From contig JBLSDE010000003.1 in NCBI GenBank assembly GCA_052315315.1, positions 1 through 64,000 on the forward strand: a stretch of 64,000 bases of DNA. Direction: 5' to 3'. The DNA comes from Cuniculiplasma sp052315315 (lineage in GTDB: Archaea > Thermoplasmatota > Thermoplasmata > Thermoplasmatales > Thermoplasmataceae). The position numbers and the translations under genes are program-made. A model generated the notes under the pieces. The model was not told where the DNA came from. It ran no database searches and saw nothing but the letters and a program-made list of their open reading frames with translations. Below, piece after piece: positions 9,568-18,846 of the stretch (its first letter is position 1; every line of letters starts with the position of its first letter).

Positions 9568-9732
9568 TCAGGAATAAAAGTTCTTTGGGCGTAGACTATC
9601 ATTGCTCTCGTAATCATTCCACATTGCTCCACAACTTTTACACCTGTATCTTACGAGCTTGTAACTGCCCATATTCCAACTATCAATGGCCTTGGCATCA
9701 CCAATTTTTCCGCAGACAGGGCATATCAACAT
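9568..9732 (-). CDS. Small zinc-ribbon protein, 54 aa
   Basis: The minus strand encodes 54 residues starting MLICPVCGKIGDAKAIDSW and ending SLRPKNFYS. Two CxxC knuckles, CPVC at 4-7 and CKSC at 31-34, are spaced as in a zinc ribbon. The gene lies tail-to-tail with treX, 5 nt from its stop. It has an ATG start but no clear Shine-Dalgarno. It is too short for many gene callers and an opposite-strand open frame of 60 codons overlaps it, but that frame lacks any recognisable features. The function is unknown; nucleic-acid binding is a reasonable guess. Confidence 0.55.
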   Translation of the reverse strand: MLICPVCGKIGDAKAIDSWNMGSYKLVRYRCKSCGAMWNDYESNDSLRPKNFYS

Positions 9733-9880
9733 GCAGAATGGATTAAGTACTATTTACGTCTTCACTATTTAGGGAAGCAAGAAGAGACTGCAGCAGATAG
9801 TTAATAAAAATCATATCTTTTTTTTATGTGTACCTTACTTTTTATTAAGCTTGAAAAAATCATGTTCAGAGGAATGATCC

Positions 9881-10309
9881 TTGAAAGAATGCGTATTCTG
9901 CACGAATATAGTTTCTGGAAAAGAGGCATACATATTTTATCAGAATGAAAGAATCATAGGTTTTATGGATAGGTTTCCGGTGGAGGCTGGACACTCCCTC
10001 ATAATACCGGTAAAGCATTATGAGAACATATTTTCAATTGAGGAAGGGGTATATCTGGAAATACAGAATCTGGCAAGATATCTGTCGAAGGCACTTATGG
10101 AGGTGTTTGACGCCGATGGGATCAACATAGGTCAGAACAACGGGGAATGTGCCAGGCAGGTTGTCATGCACTATCACCTTCACATTATCCCCCGGCATTG
10201 TGGAAATGATATAAGATGGGACCGGCTCAAAATGACTCCAAAAGAACTGGAAGATCAGGCAGGTCGAATAAAAAAATCACTGGATAGAATTATGAAGGAA
10301 GAATGCTGA
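9881..10309 (+). CDS. HIT family nucleotide hydrolase/transferase
   Basis: This is a histidine-triad protein acting on nucleoside phosphoramidates or dinucleoside polyphosphates. The 142 residues contain CVFC at the N terminus, typical of the zinc-binding HIT branch. The core follows as GHSLIIPVKHYENIFSI, then GINIGQNNGECARQ, and the triad HYHLHII (H97, H99, H101) followed by PRH. It starts at TTG; the earlier ATG at 9862 is in another frame. The exact substrate cannot be told from sequence. It stands alone, upstream of the GfcR-like gene but with a separate TATA box between them. Confidence 0.85.
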   Translation: MKECVFCTNIVSGKEAYIFYQNERIIGFMDRFPVEAGHSLIIPVKHYENIFSIEEGVYLEIQNLARYLSKALMEVFDADGINIGQNNGECARQVVMHYHLHIIPRHCGNDIRWDRLKMTPKELEDQAGRIKKSLDRIMKEEC

Positions 10310-10397
10310 CATTTTAAGAAAATCTTCACTGTGATTTAGGTGACAGTTAAAAAGGATAAATTATAATACGCCTGAGAAATTTGAGTTTCGTATAATC

Positions 10398-10994
10398 ATG
10401 TACAGCCTTGAAGAATTGTATAAAAAAGCAGTAGAATTAAAGAGTAAGGGCATGTCAGATAAGGAAATATCAACAGAGCTTCATCTTTCAGTTAACACTG
10501 TGACCTGGCTTTTAAGCAGGGAGTTCACAAAGCAGAAGAACGTTCAGGATGTGAAGATAGGCTGGAGGAGTATTGGTGTATATGGCGGAAGAATAGCCTC
10601 CATTTCAGAAGTAATATGCGACATAATTCAGGAGGAATCAGCAATTGGGGATTTCGAAATCGATTCCATACTTGGAATTACCGTAAATGGAATTCCCTAT
10701 GCCACAATGGCCTCCTATTTTATGAACAAGGAGCTCATTGTTTACAGGCCTCATCCATCAAGAAAGGATGGTTATTTTAGCAGTAACTTTGCTAGCGTTA
10801 AAAACAAAAGGGTCGTCATAATTGATGACGTTTCAAGTACTGGCGAAACTCTGAGAAGAACCATAAGAGATGTGAGAGACGAGGGAGGAGAAGTGAAGCT
10901 TGCAGTGGTTCTTACATCAAAGATGCAGGAAGACGAACTTGATGGTGTAAGAATTAGGTCACTGTTCAGAGCTTCCCTTATTGGAAAAGAGTAA
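10398..10994 (+). CDS. HTH-phosphoribosyltransferase regulator, GfcR/PyrE2-like
   Basis: The 198-residue protein joins an N-terminal helix-turn-helix (about 5-45; MSDKEISTELHLSVNTVTWLL) to an orotate-phosphoribosyltransferase-like domain. The PRPP loop is VVIIDDVSSTGETLRR at about 138-153. Haloarchaeal GfcR, a regulator of sugar catabolism, has this architecture. A TATA-like AAATTATAATAC at 10358-10369 predicts a nearly leaderless transcript. The gene is 2 nt from lysK. Either a regulator sensing a PRPP-related metabolite or a PRTase is possible; the HTH favours the former. Proximity to the glucan cluster is suggestive only. Confidence 0.75.
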   Translation: MYSLEELYKKAVELKSKGMSDKEISTELHLSVNTVTWLLSREFTKQKNVQDVKIGWRSIGVYGGRIASISEVICDIIQEESAIGDFEIDSILGITVNGIPYATMASYFMNKELIVYRPHPSRKDGYFSSNFASVKNKRVVIIDDVSSTGETLRRTIRDVRDEGGEVKLAVVLTSKMQEDELDGVRIRSLFRASLIGKE

Positions 10995-10996
10995 AT

Positions 10997-12508
10997 ATGT
11001 ACTGGGGTCTTTCATTAATTAAGGAACAGAAGGGAAAGCAGAAAGTCTCCACAGGTATATCACCTTCAGGGCCAATACATCTCGGAAATCTAAGGGAGAT
11101 ACTTACAGGGGACATAATTTATAAGTCTCTGGTCATATCAGAAAAGGATGCTTCATTCATATATCTGTGCGATGACATAGATCCACTCAGGAAGGTATAT
11201 CCGTTCCTGCCTCAATCCTATTCAGTCCACGTGGGTAAACCCTTAAGGGACATACCGGCACCAGAGGGTGATCTTTCATATTCTGAGTATTTTCTTAGGC
11301 CTTTTCTAAAATCCATAGAAACTCTGGATGTGAAGCCAGAGGTAATAAGAACTGGACAACTGTATGCAGAAGGGAAATTTGGAGATATAATTGATCTTAT
11401 GATCAAAAAGAGGGAAGAGATTCGAAATATAATTCAGGATATATCTGGAAGGGAGCTTGAAGATAACTGGTTTCCCTATAATCCAAAATGCAGCAAGTGT
11501 GGACGAATAAACAGTGCAACGGCATACGACTATTCTGATGGTTTTGTATACTACAGGTGCAGCTGTGGAAACGAGGGGAAAAGTGATATTTATAAGGATG
11601 AAGGCAAGCTTCCATGGAGACTTGAATGGCCTGCAAAATGGAAAATTCTTGGCGTGACCATAGAGCCCTTTGGAAAGGATCACGGGACTCAGGGTGGTTC
11701 GTATGACACAGGAAAGGCAATTAGTGAGGCCATACTTAACTATCCCGCTCCACTTCCGCAGATGTTTGAGAGAATACTTCTCAAGGGAAAGGGAGCAATG
11801 CATTCATCAACAGGAGTAAACATTCCAGCAACAGAAATTCTTGACTTTGCACCTCCTGAAATAGTGAGATATATGATGGCAAGAGTCCCTCCATCCCGGC
11901 ATATCGAGTTCGATCCGGAGGTAGGCTTTTTAAATTTGATGGATGAGTTCGAAAGATTGATCAAATTGAGCAAGGATAACAAGCTTGACGAGGATCAGAA
12001 GACACTTTTACACATATCATCAACAGAAAATGCTCTGGATGATCTGCCCGATTACAGGCACCTAACAACTTTGGTTCAAATTTACAGTAAGGATGAACAG
12101 ATAAAAAATGTTCTCGCAAGGAGTGGAAAGACATATCCAGATGAATTACTTGAAAGAAGGATAAAACAGGCAAGATACTGGGTTAATCACTATGCCCCGG
12201 AATCTTCAAAGTTTCAGGTTTCTGGCGAAACTGATCAGGTAAACATGAGTGAAACAGAGAAAGAGGTTATATGCAGTTTCCTTAAAAACATCAACTCTAT
12301 GGATGAGTGGAAGGCAGATTTGATTCATGAGGCTGCCAGGAATGCCATTGAAAAATCGGGTCTTTCGCCATCGGAAGGATTCGTTGCACTGTATAAGGCG
12401 CTTATTGGAAAGGAAAGAGGGCCAAGAATAGGCTTCTTTCTTGAAAGTATGGAAAAAAACAGGGTAAAAGGCAGATTATCATTCATCTGCGGTGTTAAAA
12501 ATGAATAA
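10997..12508 (+). CDS. lysK: Lysyl-tRNA synthetase, class I
   Basis: This enzyme charges tRNA-Lys. It is the archaeal class I type, unrelated to the class II enzyme of most bacteria. The 503 residues start YWGLSLIKEQKGKQKVSTGISPSGPIHLGN with the HIGH-equivalent at 28-31. A zinc knuckle (CSKCGR and CSCG) lies at about 163-192, the Class I LysRS string PFGKDHGTQGGSYD follows, and KGKGAMHSSTG at 263-273 is the KMSKS equivalent. The start lies 2 nt after the GfcR-like gene and the end overlaps metG by 8 nt, so the three are likely cotranscribed. Confidence 0.92.
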   Translation: MYWGLSLIKEQKGKQKVSTGISPSGPIHLGNLREILTGDIIYKSLVISEKDASFIYLCDDIDPLRKVYPFLPQSYSVHVGKPLRDIPAPEGDLSYSEYFLRPFLKSIETLDVKPEVIRTGQLYAEGKFGDIIDLMIKKREEIRNIIQDISGRELEDNWFPYNPKCSKCGRINSATAYDYSDGFVYYRCSCGNEGKSDIYKDEGKLPWRLEWPAKWKILGVTIEPFGKDHGTQGGSYDTGKAISEAILNYPAPLPQMFERILLKGKGAMHSSTGVNIPATEILDFAPPEIVRYMMARVPPSRHIEFDPEVGFLNLMDEFERLIKLSKDNKLDEDQKTLLHISSTENALDDLPDYRHLTTLVQIYSKDEQIKNVLARSGKTYPDELLERRIKQARYWVNHYAPESSKFQVSGETDQVNMSETEKEVICSFLKNINSMDEWKADLIHEAARNAIEKSGLSPSEGFVALYKALIGKERGPRIGFFLESMEKNRVKGRLSFICGVKNE

Positions 12509-14609
12509 AAAGAGGATAGTTATTAATTGCGCTCTTCCCTATGCAAATGGTCCGCTGCACATAGGGCATATAGCTGGCGCTTATTTATCCGGAGATATAT
12601 TCAACAGATTCCAGAGAATGATCGGTAGGGATGTCATGTTCATATGCGGCAGTGACGAGTACGGAACGCCCATTTCAATACAGGCTGAAAAGGAACACGT
12701 TTCGCCGACCCAAGTTGTTGAAAAGTATCATAGGGAACACATGAACACCTTTGAGAGTCTTGATATATTCTTCGACTATTTTGGAAGAACAACCGACCCA
12801 GAACACACTGAATTTGTCCAGAATTTCTTCATAGACCTTGAAAAATCAGGATATCTTGAGAGAAGGAAGATGATTTCTGCTTACTGTCCCAATGAAAAGA
12901 GATTTCTTCCGGACAGATATGTTAACGGAACATGCCCAAGATGCGGCTATGAAAATGCGAGAGGGGATCAATGCGATGAATGTGGTAGAACAAATGATCC
13001 ACAGGATCTGATAAGTCCAAGATGTGCCATATGCGGTTCTCCTGCCGAATTCAGAGAAACGGATCATGTGTTTTTCCTTGCGAGTAAACTCGAGGAAAGG
13101 ATTAAGGAATGGTTAGAGGGAAAGAAGGACTGGCGGGAGAACGTCAGAGCTTTTTCCCTCAACATGCTTCAGGGTGGTTTGAAGGACAGGGCAATAACAA
13201 GAGATATAGACTGGGGTGTACCTGCCCCAATGGAGGGAATGGAAGGAAAACGCATATACGTTTGGTTCGAGGCTTTACTCGGCTATCTTTCATTTGCGAA
13301 AAAGTTTTCAAAGATAAGTGGTAATGAGGAGTACTGGAGAGAAATGTATTCCGAGGGAAACACATACTACTTTCTGGGTAAGGATAACATTTTCTTCCAT
13401 GCGATTCTTCTTCCTGCGATGCATATGGCATCAGGTAAATATCCTTTGCCTGAAAGGGTTAATGCAAACGAATATCTTCGCTTTAATGGTCAAAAATTTT
13501 CAAAATCGAGAGGGATAGGGTACTCTGTGGATGATATACTGAAGATAATTGATAAGGATTCACTCCGATATTATCTATCCTCAATTCTGCCGGAATCATC
13601 TGATTCAGATTTTACACTACCTGAAATGAAGGATAAGGTAAATTCGGAATTAAACGGCAAGTATGGTAATCTTGTAAACAGGGTGGTTTCATTTGCAGCC
13701 AGTAAGGGAATAAACCCAATGTATGGTGAGGGTGATGAGCTTGATCGTGAAATTGAGAGTAAATTGAGGTTGTTCATAGATTCTTATAAGGATGCCATGG
13801 GCAAACTGGAATTCAGAAATGCCCTTAATCTATGGCTAGAATCTGTGAAGGCTGTAAACTCATACTTTAATGATTCTAAGCCATGGGATATGGTCAAAAA
13901 CAGGAAAGGAAACGTAGAATCCAAGATATGGTACTCCTTGAAAGCAATAGAATACCTCACTGTCACTCTATATCCATTTGTGCCATCGGGAGCCCAAAGA
14001 GTATGGAACTCACTTCATGGAGAAAATATGCCGCAACAACCACTGGAACATCTTGATGAAAAATGCACTTTTTCAATCAGGAATGATGGACCACTGTTTC
14101 ACAAAATAGAAATTGAAGAGGAAGAGCACAACGAATTGAATCTTGTAGTTGGAAAAATTATCATGGCAGAGAATCATCCAAATGCCGATACCTTATTACA
14201 TCTGAAGGTGGATCTGGGAACCAAGGTCATTGAACTTGTTGCAGGAATAAAGAAATATTATGATCTGAAGGATCTTCTGGGAAAGAAGATTATAGTGGTT
14301 GAAAATCTGAAGCATTCCAAGATAAGAGGGATAGAATCCCAGGGAATGCTTCTGGCTGCTCAGGATTCTAAGGGGGCCCATTTACTGACTTCAGAAGAGA
14401 AAGAGGGAACACAGATCAGTATAGGTGATCACAAATTCTCTGGAGAAGGAAAGGTCTCCATCGACGATTTAAAGAGATATGACTTAAAGGTTGACAATGA
14501 GGGCCTATTTCCAACTGCCGTACTTGGCAGGGATCGTCACTATCTAATGGCAAACGAAAAGAAGATATACATCGATAGTAAGGTTGAGGGAAAATCCCAG
14601 ATAAGGTAA
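12501..14609 (+). CDS. metG: Methionyl-tRNA synthetase with C-terminal EMAP/Trbp111 domain
   Basis: This enzyme charges both initiator and elongator tRNA-Met. It has the Rossmann core with PYANGPLHIGH (HIGH 20-23), a paired zinc-knuckle insert at about 127-180 (CPNE, CPRC, CDEC, CAIC) and KFSKS at 332-336. A C-terminal OB-fold tRNA-binding domain occupies about 560-660 (LNLVVGKIIMAENHPNADTLLHLKVDLG). About 40 extra residues follow it. I prefer the ATG at 12501 (MNKKRIVIN) over the GTG three codons earlier because homologues start there. It overlaps the lysK stop by 8 nt. Confidence 0.93.
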   Translation: MNKKRIVINCALPYANGPLHIGHIAGAYLSGDIFNRFQRMIGRDVMFICGSDEYGTPISIQAEKEHVSPTQVVEKYHREHMNTFESLDIFFDYFGRTTDPEHTEFVQNFFIDLEKSGYLERRKMISAYCPNEKRFLPDRYVNGTCPRCGYENARGDQCDECGRTNDPQDLISPRCAICGSPAEFRETDHVFFLASKLEERIKEWLEGKKDWRENVRAFSLNMLQGGLKDRAITRDIDWGVPAPMEGMEGKRIYVWFEALLGYLSFAKKFSKISGNEEYWREMYSEGNTYYFLGKDNIFFHAILLPAMHMASGKYPLPERVNANEYLRFNGQKFSKSRGIGYSVDDILKIIDKDSLRYYLSSILPESSDSDFTLPEMKDKVNSELNGKYGNLVNRVVSFAASKGINPMYGEGDELDREIESKLRLFIDSYKDAMGKLEFRNALNLWLESVKAVNSYFNDSKPWDMVKNRKGNVESKIWYSLKAIEYLTVTLYPFVPSGAQRVWNSLHGENMPQQPLEHLDEKCTFSIRNDGPLFHKIEIEEEEHNELNLVVGKIIMAENHPNADTLLHLKVDLGTKVIELVAGIKKYYDLKDLLGKKIIVVENLKHSKIRGIESQGMLLAAQDSKGAHLLTSEEKEGTQISIGDHKFSGEGKVSIDDLKRYDLKVDNEGLFPTAVLGRDRHYLMANEKKIYIDSKVEGKSQIR

Positions 14610-14648
14610 GGCCATCAAAACATTTTTCATTAAAAAATAATAAATACT

Positions 14649-14816
14649 TTAAGATTTTATAGTAATTGGCAACACGTTTCTTTCGAATTCAAGCATTGCA
14701 ATATCCACGGGATCTATTATATTTCTTGGCAGATCTATGATAACGGGGGCACCCATAGAAATTTGTAAGGATCTTGCACCAATTATCCTTGCTTTTTCGA
14801 ATTTAGTATAATTCAT
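14649..14816 (-). CDS. rpoK: DNA-directed RNA polymerase subunit K (RpoK), 55 aa
   Basis: The minus strand encodes 55 residues, MNYTKFEKARIIGARSLQIS at the start, then MGAPVIIDLP and a tail DIAMLEFERNVLPITIKS. This is the Rpb6/omega-equivalent core: F.KARIIGARALQISMGAP, then DP.DIA..EFE....P. The length is normal for archaeal RpoK. It is convergent with metG, about 40 nt from its stop, and falls below the usual 60-codon reporting limit. RpoK stabilises assembly of the polymerase clamp. No convincing upstream promoter was identified. Confidence 0.88.
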   Translation of the reverse strand: MNYTKFEKARIIGARSLQISMGAPVIIDLPRNIIDPVDIAMLEFERNVLPITIKS

Positions 14817-15075
14817 ATAAATCAATGGCTTTTAGGTAATGAATGTCAGTATAAGTTTTTTTCTATTAAACATGATATTTTTTTATCTATGATGGGAAGT
14901 CTTATCAATCACTTTACCTCAAGCCCATACTGAAAATTCATATGTGGAAAATTGTTATTTTCATATTATAATGAATATGTATCATAAATTACATTTTTCT
15001 GGAAAAAATTGATCCTTCTGGAATCCTGGCATAGGGTTAAGTAAAATGCTTCACATATAAGGATGGAGATAATAC

Positions 15076-16467
15076 ATGGTATCTAAGAAGATTGAGAAAG
15101 GAAGAAAGGAAAGAAGTATAGGTCATTCAAGGTTAATAAGCAGATACAATATTGGTGAAATCCCGAAATATAGTTTTCCCAAAGACGGAATAGACTCACG
15201 GGTTGCATATCAGCTTATACATGATGAACTTAATCTAGATGGAAATCCGGATCTTAATCTTGCTACTTTTGTAACCACCTGGATGGAACCTGAAGCAGAT
15301 AAGTTAATAATTGAAAATTTGCACAAGAACTTCATAGATCACTTCGAATATCCTCAAATTAAGGAGATTGAGGAAAGAATAGTAAATATTATGGCTGAGC
15401 TTTTTAATGCCCCTGAGGAGGCCAATTTTGCAGGAACATCTACTATCGGCTCTTCTGAGGCAATAATGTTAGGTCTGTTAGCCCATAAATTTAACTGGAG
15501 AGAGAAAAGGAAGAAAGCTGGTCTTCCCTATGATAAACCCAATATAGTGTTTGGAGGAGACACACATATTTCATGGGATAAATTTGCAAGATATTTTGAT
15601 GTCGAGCCCAGAATTGTTCCAATATCTGAAACTCGTTTCAATATAGACTGGAGAGATGCAGTAAATTTAGTGGATGAAAATACAATTGCTGTAGGTGTAG
15701 TTCTGGGAACAACGTTTACAGGGGATTTCGATCCCGTTCAGGAGATTAACGACGCTTTGGTGCAATTGAAAGAGAATAGGGGTCTGGACGTCCCAATTCA
15801 TGTCGATGCAGCTAGTGCTGGCTTTATAACTCCATTTTATGAGCCTGATTTTAAGTGGGATTTCCGTCTCGAACAGGTAAAATCCATAAATACATCGGGA
15901 CATAAGTTTGGGCTTGTATATCCAGGTATTGGGTGGTTAATATTTCGGGACGAAAGTGCATTGCCTGAGGATTTAGGCTTTAATGTAAACTATCTAGGAG
16001 ATGAGATGCCCACTTACACTCTGAACTTTTCAGAGGGCAGTTCTATGATAGTGGCGCAATATTACAACATAATCCGACTTGGGGTAAGTGGGTACAGGGC
16101 AATTGTGTCAGGTATGATGGACAACGCACATTATCTTGCCCAAGAACTAGAGAAAACTGGCAAATTTGATATAATAAACAGAGGTGTCCATGTGCCTGTA
16201 GTAACATTTAAACCTAAGGATTCCTTAGAAATTTCACCCTTTGAAATATCCTATAATTTAAGAGAGAGGGGATGGATAGTACCAGCCTATTCACTTCCAA
16301 AAAATGCAGAACATATGACTGTAATGAGAGTTGTTGTTAGGGAAAATTTTACAAAGGACATGATTGATATATTCGTTAAAGATATAAACACGTCTCTTAA
16401 TAAAATTAAAACAAGAGATGTTAAGATCATTAAGTCATCACCAAGAAAAGGTCATCCAGTATCGTAA
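15076..16467 (+). CDS. gadB: Glutamate decarboxylase (PLP-dependent)
   Basis: GadB converts glutamate to GABA and CO2, consuming one proton. The 463-residue protein matches E. coli GadB in length. Motifs include VTTWMEPEADKLI at the N terminus, GTSTIGSSEAIMLG (phosphate binding), HVDAASAGF and the Schiff-base lysine K277 in NTSGHKFGLVYPGIGW. The latter is nearly the bacterial/plant Gad consensus. The upstream GGATGGAG sequence is a good ribosome site 8 nt before the ATG. The next gene is an APC transporter, the arrangement of GadB-GadC acid-resistance systems. Archaeal MfnA is a different, shorter branch, so this is Gad rather than tyrosine/aspartate decarboxylase. Confidence 0.88.
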   Translation: MVSKKIEKGRKERSIGHSRLISRYNIGEIPKYSFPKDGIDSRVAYQLIHDELNLDGNPDLNLATFVTTWMEPEADKLIIENLHKNFIDHFEYPQIKEIEERIVNIMAELFNAPEEANFAGTSTIGSSEAIMLGLLAHKFNWREKRKKAGLPYDKPNIVFGGDTHISWDKFARYFDVEPRIVPISETRFNIDWRDAVNLVDENTIAVGVVLGTTFTGDFDPVQEINDALVQLKENRGLDVPIHVDAASAGFITPFYEPDFKWDFRLEQVKSINTSGHKFGLVYPGIGWLIFRDESALPEDLGFNVNYLGDEMPTYTLNFSEGSSMIVAQYYNIIRLGVSGYRAIVSGMMDNAHYLAQELEKTGKFDIINRGVHVPVVTFKPKDSLEISPFEISYNLRERGWIVPAYSLPKNAEHMTVMRVVVRENFTKDMIDIFVKDINTSLNKIKTRDVKIIKSSPRKGHPVS

Positions 16468-16576
16468 ATTGTTTAATTTTTTATTTATAGCAATTAAATT
16501 TTTATATTCATTTAAGAGTTTAACAGAATGGGTGGAATGTGTATTAGTAACACAGATGAAGATAAATTAATGAAAG

Positions 16577-16588
16577 AATTTAAATATG
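16577..16588 (+). promoter_or_regulatory. TATA box for the APC transporter
   Basis: AATTTAAATATG is centred about 27 nt before the ATG at 16610. A leaderless transcript starting at that ATG is expected, which argues against the upstream GTG at 16595. Confidence 0.45.
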
Positions 16589-16609
16589 TGATACGTGTTA
16601 TCAATCGTA

Positions 16610-18547
16610 ATGGATACTAACAGTTCTAACGAAAACATGGTTGTTCAAGAGGATAGGAAGCTCAAGAAGGATCTAACATTTATACAACTCCTGTTCCTAT
16701 CACTCGGAGGAATTATTGGTTCAGGGTGGTTATTTGGAGTAAACGCCGCTGCTGCCACTGCAGGTCCAATAGTCTTTCTGTCGTGGATAATCGGTGGAAT
16801 AATGGTTATATTCATTGCGCTGACCTATGCTGAGGTATCTTCAATGATACCAAGGAGCGGTGCTATTGTAAGATATCCTCATATCACCCACGGAAGTTAC
16901 ACAGGCTATATACTTGGATGGTCATATTTACTTTCGGCCATAACTGTTCCTGCAATTGAGGCAATAGCAGCCGTTACCTATATCTCATCCATATTCCCAA
17001 ACAGTATTTCACTTGTAGAATCAGGCTCGACAGTTCTTGGAAATTTTACTTCATTAACACTTTATGGTATAATAATAGCAATTCTTTTAATGATTGGTTT
17101 CTTTTTCCTCAACTATTTTGGAATTAAATTCCTTGGAAAGTGGAATGAATACTTCGTATACTGGAAGCTGGTGATACCTACACTTACCTTTATACTGCTT
17201 TTCCTGCTGTTCAGGCCAAGCAATTATACCACTCTTGGAGGAGGCCTAAACCCAATAGGAACACCATTCATATTCACTGCAATTCCAAGTGCAGGTATAA
17301 TTTTTTCATATCTAGGTTTCAGGCAGGCACTGGAATTCAGTGGTGAAGCCAAAAACCCACAGAAAGATGTGCCAAGGGCGCTCATACTGTCAGTGATTAT
17401 AGGTATGATAATCTATACAGTACTTCAGATAGCATATACTGGAGCCATAAGGGCCAGTGTATCCGATCTGAATCCATTCTCATGGGGGGCATTGGCCACA
17501 AATGCATCAGGCTATTCTGCGGCACCTATATATACGGTATTCATAAAGGCCGATATAGCAGGATTTGGTGCATGGGCAGAAATATTGCTTATTGATGCCG
17601 TGATATCACCCTCTGGAACCGGTTGGGTGTATATGGGTACCTCCACAAGGGTTCTGTATGGGTTAGCAACAGATGGATATTACCCATCCAGACTTATGTC
17701 AGTGGAAAAGAAAACAGGAATTCCGGTTTTGGCACTGATACTTTCGGTAGTAGTGGGTAGCATATTCATAGCGCCTTTTCCGTCATGGTATATACTGGTA
17801 GGTTTCATATCAAGTGCAACAGTATTTACTTATATTATGGGCGGAGTGAGTCTGAGAGTCTTGAGAAAGACAGCCAAGAATGTGGAAAGACCATTCAGGC
17901 TATCCTACAGCAGATACATAGCGCCAATTGCCTTTATAAGTGCGTCATTGATAGTTTACTGGTCTGGTTACATAACACTTACAATCCTCCTGTTCATCAT
18001 AATGTTCGGTCTGCCAGTTTACATGATATACTATGGTATAGGTAGTTTCAAAATTGCACCACTTAAAGTTTATGTCGCCGGTATAGCATACTGGATAGTA
18101 ATGGGATTGTCCCTGTTTGTATTCTATGAGTACATAATTGTGCCAGCCGCCGCTAACCTTGGAAATCAGATTCAGGCTCCAGGTTCTATATTCAATTACT
18201 TTGGAATAATGTATCCAATCGTCGTAATGGCCACACTTATCGTCACAGTTCTCATGTTTCTCTGGGTGCCAGATGAAAGAAAGAAGGAGATTAAGTCTGG
18301 TGTCTGGCTCATATTCTACATGCTCTTTATGCTTCTAATGACCTATATAGGTGCCTTTGGACCGTACCTGACGCCTCTTCCTGGAAGTGCATTCCCCATA
18401 TCTCCAGTTATTCCATTCCCATACGACACGATACTTGTGATCTTTGTTTCCATACTGTTCTTCTACTTTGCAGTGAGTTCAGGATACGATGAGGCTGATG
18501 TCCAGGATATACTGGCAGAACAGGGGGTGCCTCTGAAAGAGTTTTAA
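16610..18547 (+). CDS. APC superfamily amino-acid transporter
   Basis: The protein has about 645 residues and some 14 hydrophobic segments. The first helix carries the APC motif LGGIIGSGWLFGVNAAA, the substrate-backbone-binding unwound helix. Helix 6 is FSYLGFRQALEFSGEAKNPQKDVPRA, a strong family marker. The sequence resembles the aspartate:proton symporter (YveA-like) branch more than E. coli GadC, so a glutamate/GABA exchange role is inferred only from the adjacent gadB. The C terminus is acidic and cytoplasmic. The ATG at 16610 is chosen from the TATA spacing; a GTG at 16595 would add five residues. Confidence 0.82.
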   Translation: MDTNSSNENMVVQEDRKLKKDLTFIQLLFLSLGGIIGSGWLFGVNAAAATAGPIVFLSWIIGGIMVIFIALTYAEVSSMIPRSGAIVRYPHITHGSYTGYILGWSYLLSAITVPAIEAIAAVTYISSIFPNSISLVESGSTVLGNFTSLTLYGIIIAILLMIGFFFLNYFGIKFLGKWNEYFVYWKLVIPTLTFILLFLLFRPSNYTTLGGGLNPIGTPFIFTAIPSAGIIFSYLGFRQALEFSGEAKNPQKDVPRALILSVIIGMIIYTVLQIAYTGAIRASVSDLNPFSWGALATNASGYSAAPIYTVFIKADIAGFGAWAEILLIDAVISPSGTGWVYMGTSTRVLYGLATDGYYPSRLMSVEKKTGIPVLALILSVVVGSIFIAPFPSWYILVGFISSATVFTYIMGGVSLRVLRKTAKNVERPFRLSYSRYIAPIAFISASLIVYWSGYITLTILLFIIMFGLPVYMIYYGIGSFKIAPLKVYVAGIAYWIVMGLSLFVFYEYIIVPAAANLGNQIQAPGSIFNYFGIMYPIVVMATLIVTVLMFLWVPDERKKEIKSGVWLIFYMLFMLLMTYIGAFGPYLTPLPGSAFPISPVIPFPYDTILVIFVSILFFYFAVSSGYDEADVQDILAEQGVPLKEF

Positions 18548-18846
18548 CCTTTGTGAGCCTAAACCCCCTTTCGAAGGAAGGGGATAAAAACAAACCATAT
18601 CTTTATCATTTTATTAAACACATTATCCTTTCCTATGGCAAAAATAGGTGTTTTAACGGGATTTTGCGTATGCCGTCACTACTGAAATTTCAAAGAGGTT
18701 AAGGAAATGAGAAATTTTGAAAAATATTGATCCGCGACTTTACGTCTATTTTAATTTTGTATACTTCCCAATATAATTTTCAGGCTGTTTTTCCAAACCG
18801 CCATTGTGAGTGCAATACTGTTTCAATACAAGATCAAGTTTCATGT

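Noticed and set aside
9564..9746. Plus-strand 60-codon frame downstream of treX
   Set aside because: It mirrors the minus-strand zinc-ribbon gene, has no recognisable features, and the cysteine spacing makes sense only on the minus strand.
18563..18590. CCCCCTTTCGAAGGAAGGGG as a rho-independent terminator after the APC transporter
   Set aside because: The stem is imperfect, no T run follows, and archaeal termination relies on T tracts rather than hairpins.
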